NCBI GenBank assembly: GCA_031287585.1
Contig: JAITST010000182.1
Coordinates: 1 to 5,072, forward strand
Direction of reading: 5' to 3'
From: Planctomycetaceae bacterium
Lineage (GTDB): Bacteria > Planctomycetota > Planctomycetia > Pirellulales > Thermoguttaceae
Length of the DNA: 5,072 nt
Positions 4,005 through 5,072 of the stretch are shown here, piece by piece (the first letter of the stretch is position 1; each line of letters opens with the position of its first letter). Both the position numbers and the translations under genes were made by a program. The notes below the pieces were generated by a model. It worked only from the letters and a program-made list of their open reading frames with translations, was not told where the DNA came from and ran no database searches.

Positions 4005-5072
4005 ATGAAAAAACTATTGTTTCGAGTTGTCTTTTGCGTTTTTAGTTTGACGGCTTTGTTTGTTTCGCAACTTTTTGCCGCGGAATATCGTACATGGACT
4101 GACGTTACCGGTGAACACGAAGTTGAAGCGATGTTGCTTGACAGTGATGGGAAGGAGGTCAAACTTAAAAGGAAGGATAACGGTAAGATTGTTACTATGT
4201 CACTCAACAAGTTGAGTTTGGCTGACCGTGCTGAAGTGAAACGTACTCTTGGCAGTTCGTCAGATGATTCTGACGACGATAACAAACACGGTAAAGTGTC
4301 GGCATCGTCTGGTATGAAGCCGGGCTTGGTGAAGTTTAGCAAGATTCGCGAATTGCGTACCAAAAACGCTGGCACAACATGGTCTGTCGAACCAGACCCC
4401 GCGAAGGTTGCGAAACTTGATTACGTACCAGATGAACTAGCATTCCAGTTGAAGAAACAGGAGTATAATGTTCATAAAACCGGTGAGAATTTTTTCTTCT
4501 GCGATGATATTCCTGACCGTGTGCTCGGTGTTACTCATCTTTCGCAAAATTCTAAACGGCAAACGGTTGTCTTTGTCGGTGACTTGAAAAAATCGTCCGT
4601 CAAGTCTAATATCCTGCCTGTTGACCTTGAACCATTTGGTCTCACGCCTAACGGTAAACTTGCGTTGTTCCGCCAGAAAATCGACGGAGAACGCCTTAGT
4701 TCAAGCGAGCAGGTACTTGTGATTTCGGATGTAGAAGATACGAAGTTTCGCTGCTTGCAGGTAATAGAACCATTCACGAAAATGGGAAAGGAAAGTAGAA
4801 CCGATATTCGTTGGGCGGCGTGGGCGGATAACAATAACATTATTGCGATGGCTGCGTCCAACGATAATGTAGTGCTTTTTAATATGGATGATTTGACGGC
4901 GGTTTGGAGTTACCCGTTGTTGGGAACCGAACGTCCTGAGTTTTCACCCGGTCGCAAGTACGTCGTCTTGCCGAGTAAAGATGGACTATTTTTAGTGGAA
5001 ACGTTGACCGGTAATGTTATTGGAAAATTTAAATTCCCCACTGAAACCAATAGGTTTTTGTCGATGACGTTT
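4005..5072 (+). CDS. secreted SHD1 and WD40-like repeat protein, partial (5' end)
   Basis: First 356 codons of a gene that runs past the window edge with no stop. A signal peptide is clear (MKKLLFRVVF.., probable cut after LFA or FAA, residues 25-26), so the protein is exported. Residues 27-82 form a SHD1 (SLA1 homology 1) domain: YRTWTDVTGEHEVEAML, then GKEVKLKRKDNGKIVTMSLN, then KLSLADRAEVK. This small beta-barrel-like module is common in planctomycete secreted proteins; its ligand there is not known to me. An acidic Ser/Asp linker follows (about 84-97, SSSDDSDDDN). From about 186 the sequence shows blade-like repeats of a WD40-type propeller: LEPFGLTPNGKLALFRQ (208-224), RWAAWADNNNIIAMAASNDN (269-288) and PEFSPGRKYVVLPSKDG (311-327). 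Such propellers usually serve as binding scaffolds. The promoter and ribosome binding site lie just upstream, so it is transcribed on its own, away from the minus-strand genes. The missing 3' part probably holds the remaining blades. Confidence 0.85.
   Translation, partial: MKKLLFRVVFCVFSLTALFVSQLFAAEYRTWTDVTGEHEVEAMLLDSDGKEVKLKRKDNGKIVTMSLNKLSLADRAEVKRTLGSSSDDSDDDNKHGKVSASSGMKPGLVKFSKIRELRTKNAGTTWSVEPDPAKVAKLDYVPDELAFQLKKQEYNVHKTGENFFFCDDIPDRVLGVTHLSQNSKRQTVVFVGDLKKSSVKSNILPVDLEPFGLTPNGKLALFRQKIDGERLSSSEQVLVISDVEDTKFRCLQVIEPFTKMGKESRTDIRWAAWADNNNIIAMAASNDNVVLFNMDDLTAVWSYPLLGTERPEFSPGRKYVVLPSKDGLFLVETLTGNVIGKFKFPTETNRFLSMTF

Overview
The window looks like accessory or poorly characterised chromosomal DNA from a moderately AT-rich planctomycete, probably of the Pirellulales type. 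The strongest reason is the secreted protein at the right edge, which begins with a SHD1 (SLA1 homology 1) domain and continues into a WD40-like repeat region; this pairing is typical of planctomycetes. Also in keeping are short signal peptides on most genes, a Cys-rich secreted protein with no recognisable family, and genes with weak or absent Shine-Dalgarno sequences. The assignment rests on motif recognition, not on a search.

Layout. Positions 1-105 show no convincing gene. Three genes then lie on the minus strand and are read right to left: a DUF2167 membrane-anchored protein (3289-2027), a Cys-rich secreted protein (1725-511) and a small cytoplasmic-looking protein (405-106). The gaps between them are 301 and 105 bp, and each holds a stable hairpin, so they may be a loose transcription unit or separately transcribed; the sequence does not decide. 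A well-formed sigma70-type promoter (TTGAAA-17-TATAAT) lies about 200 bp upstream of the DUF2167 start on the minus strand, with a weaker second candidate closer in. A doubtful 58-residue plus-strand frame (3406-3582) overlaps the first promoter.

From 3583 to 4004 the DNA is non-coding. It holds an octamer-period repeat abutting the small frame, a 68-bp nested palindrome (3756-3823) made of two inverted 15-bp dyads, and an extended -10 promoter (TTGAGA-17-TATACT) that drives the plus-strand SHD1 gene starting at 4005. That gene is open to the end of the window and therefore partial.

How the genes fit together. Three of the four confident products are exported or envelope-anchored, so a cell-envelope role is a fair guess, but no enzyme, transport or defence function can be read from the sequence. 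The observations most worth following are the nested palindrome, the Cys-rich protein with cysteine clusters between predicted helices, and whether the three minus-strand genes stay together in other genomes. I found no tRNA, rRNA, CRISPR array, complete insertion sequence or known defence system.
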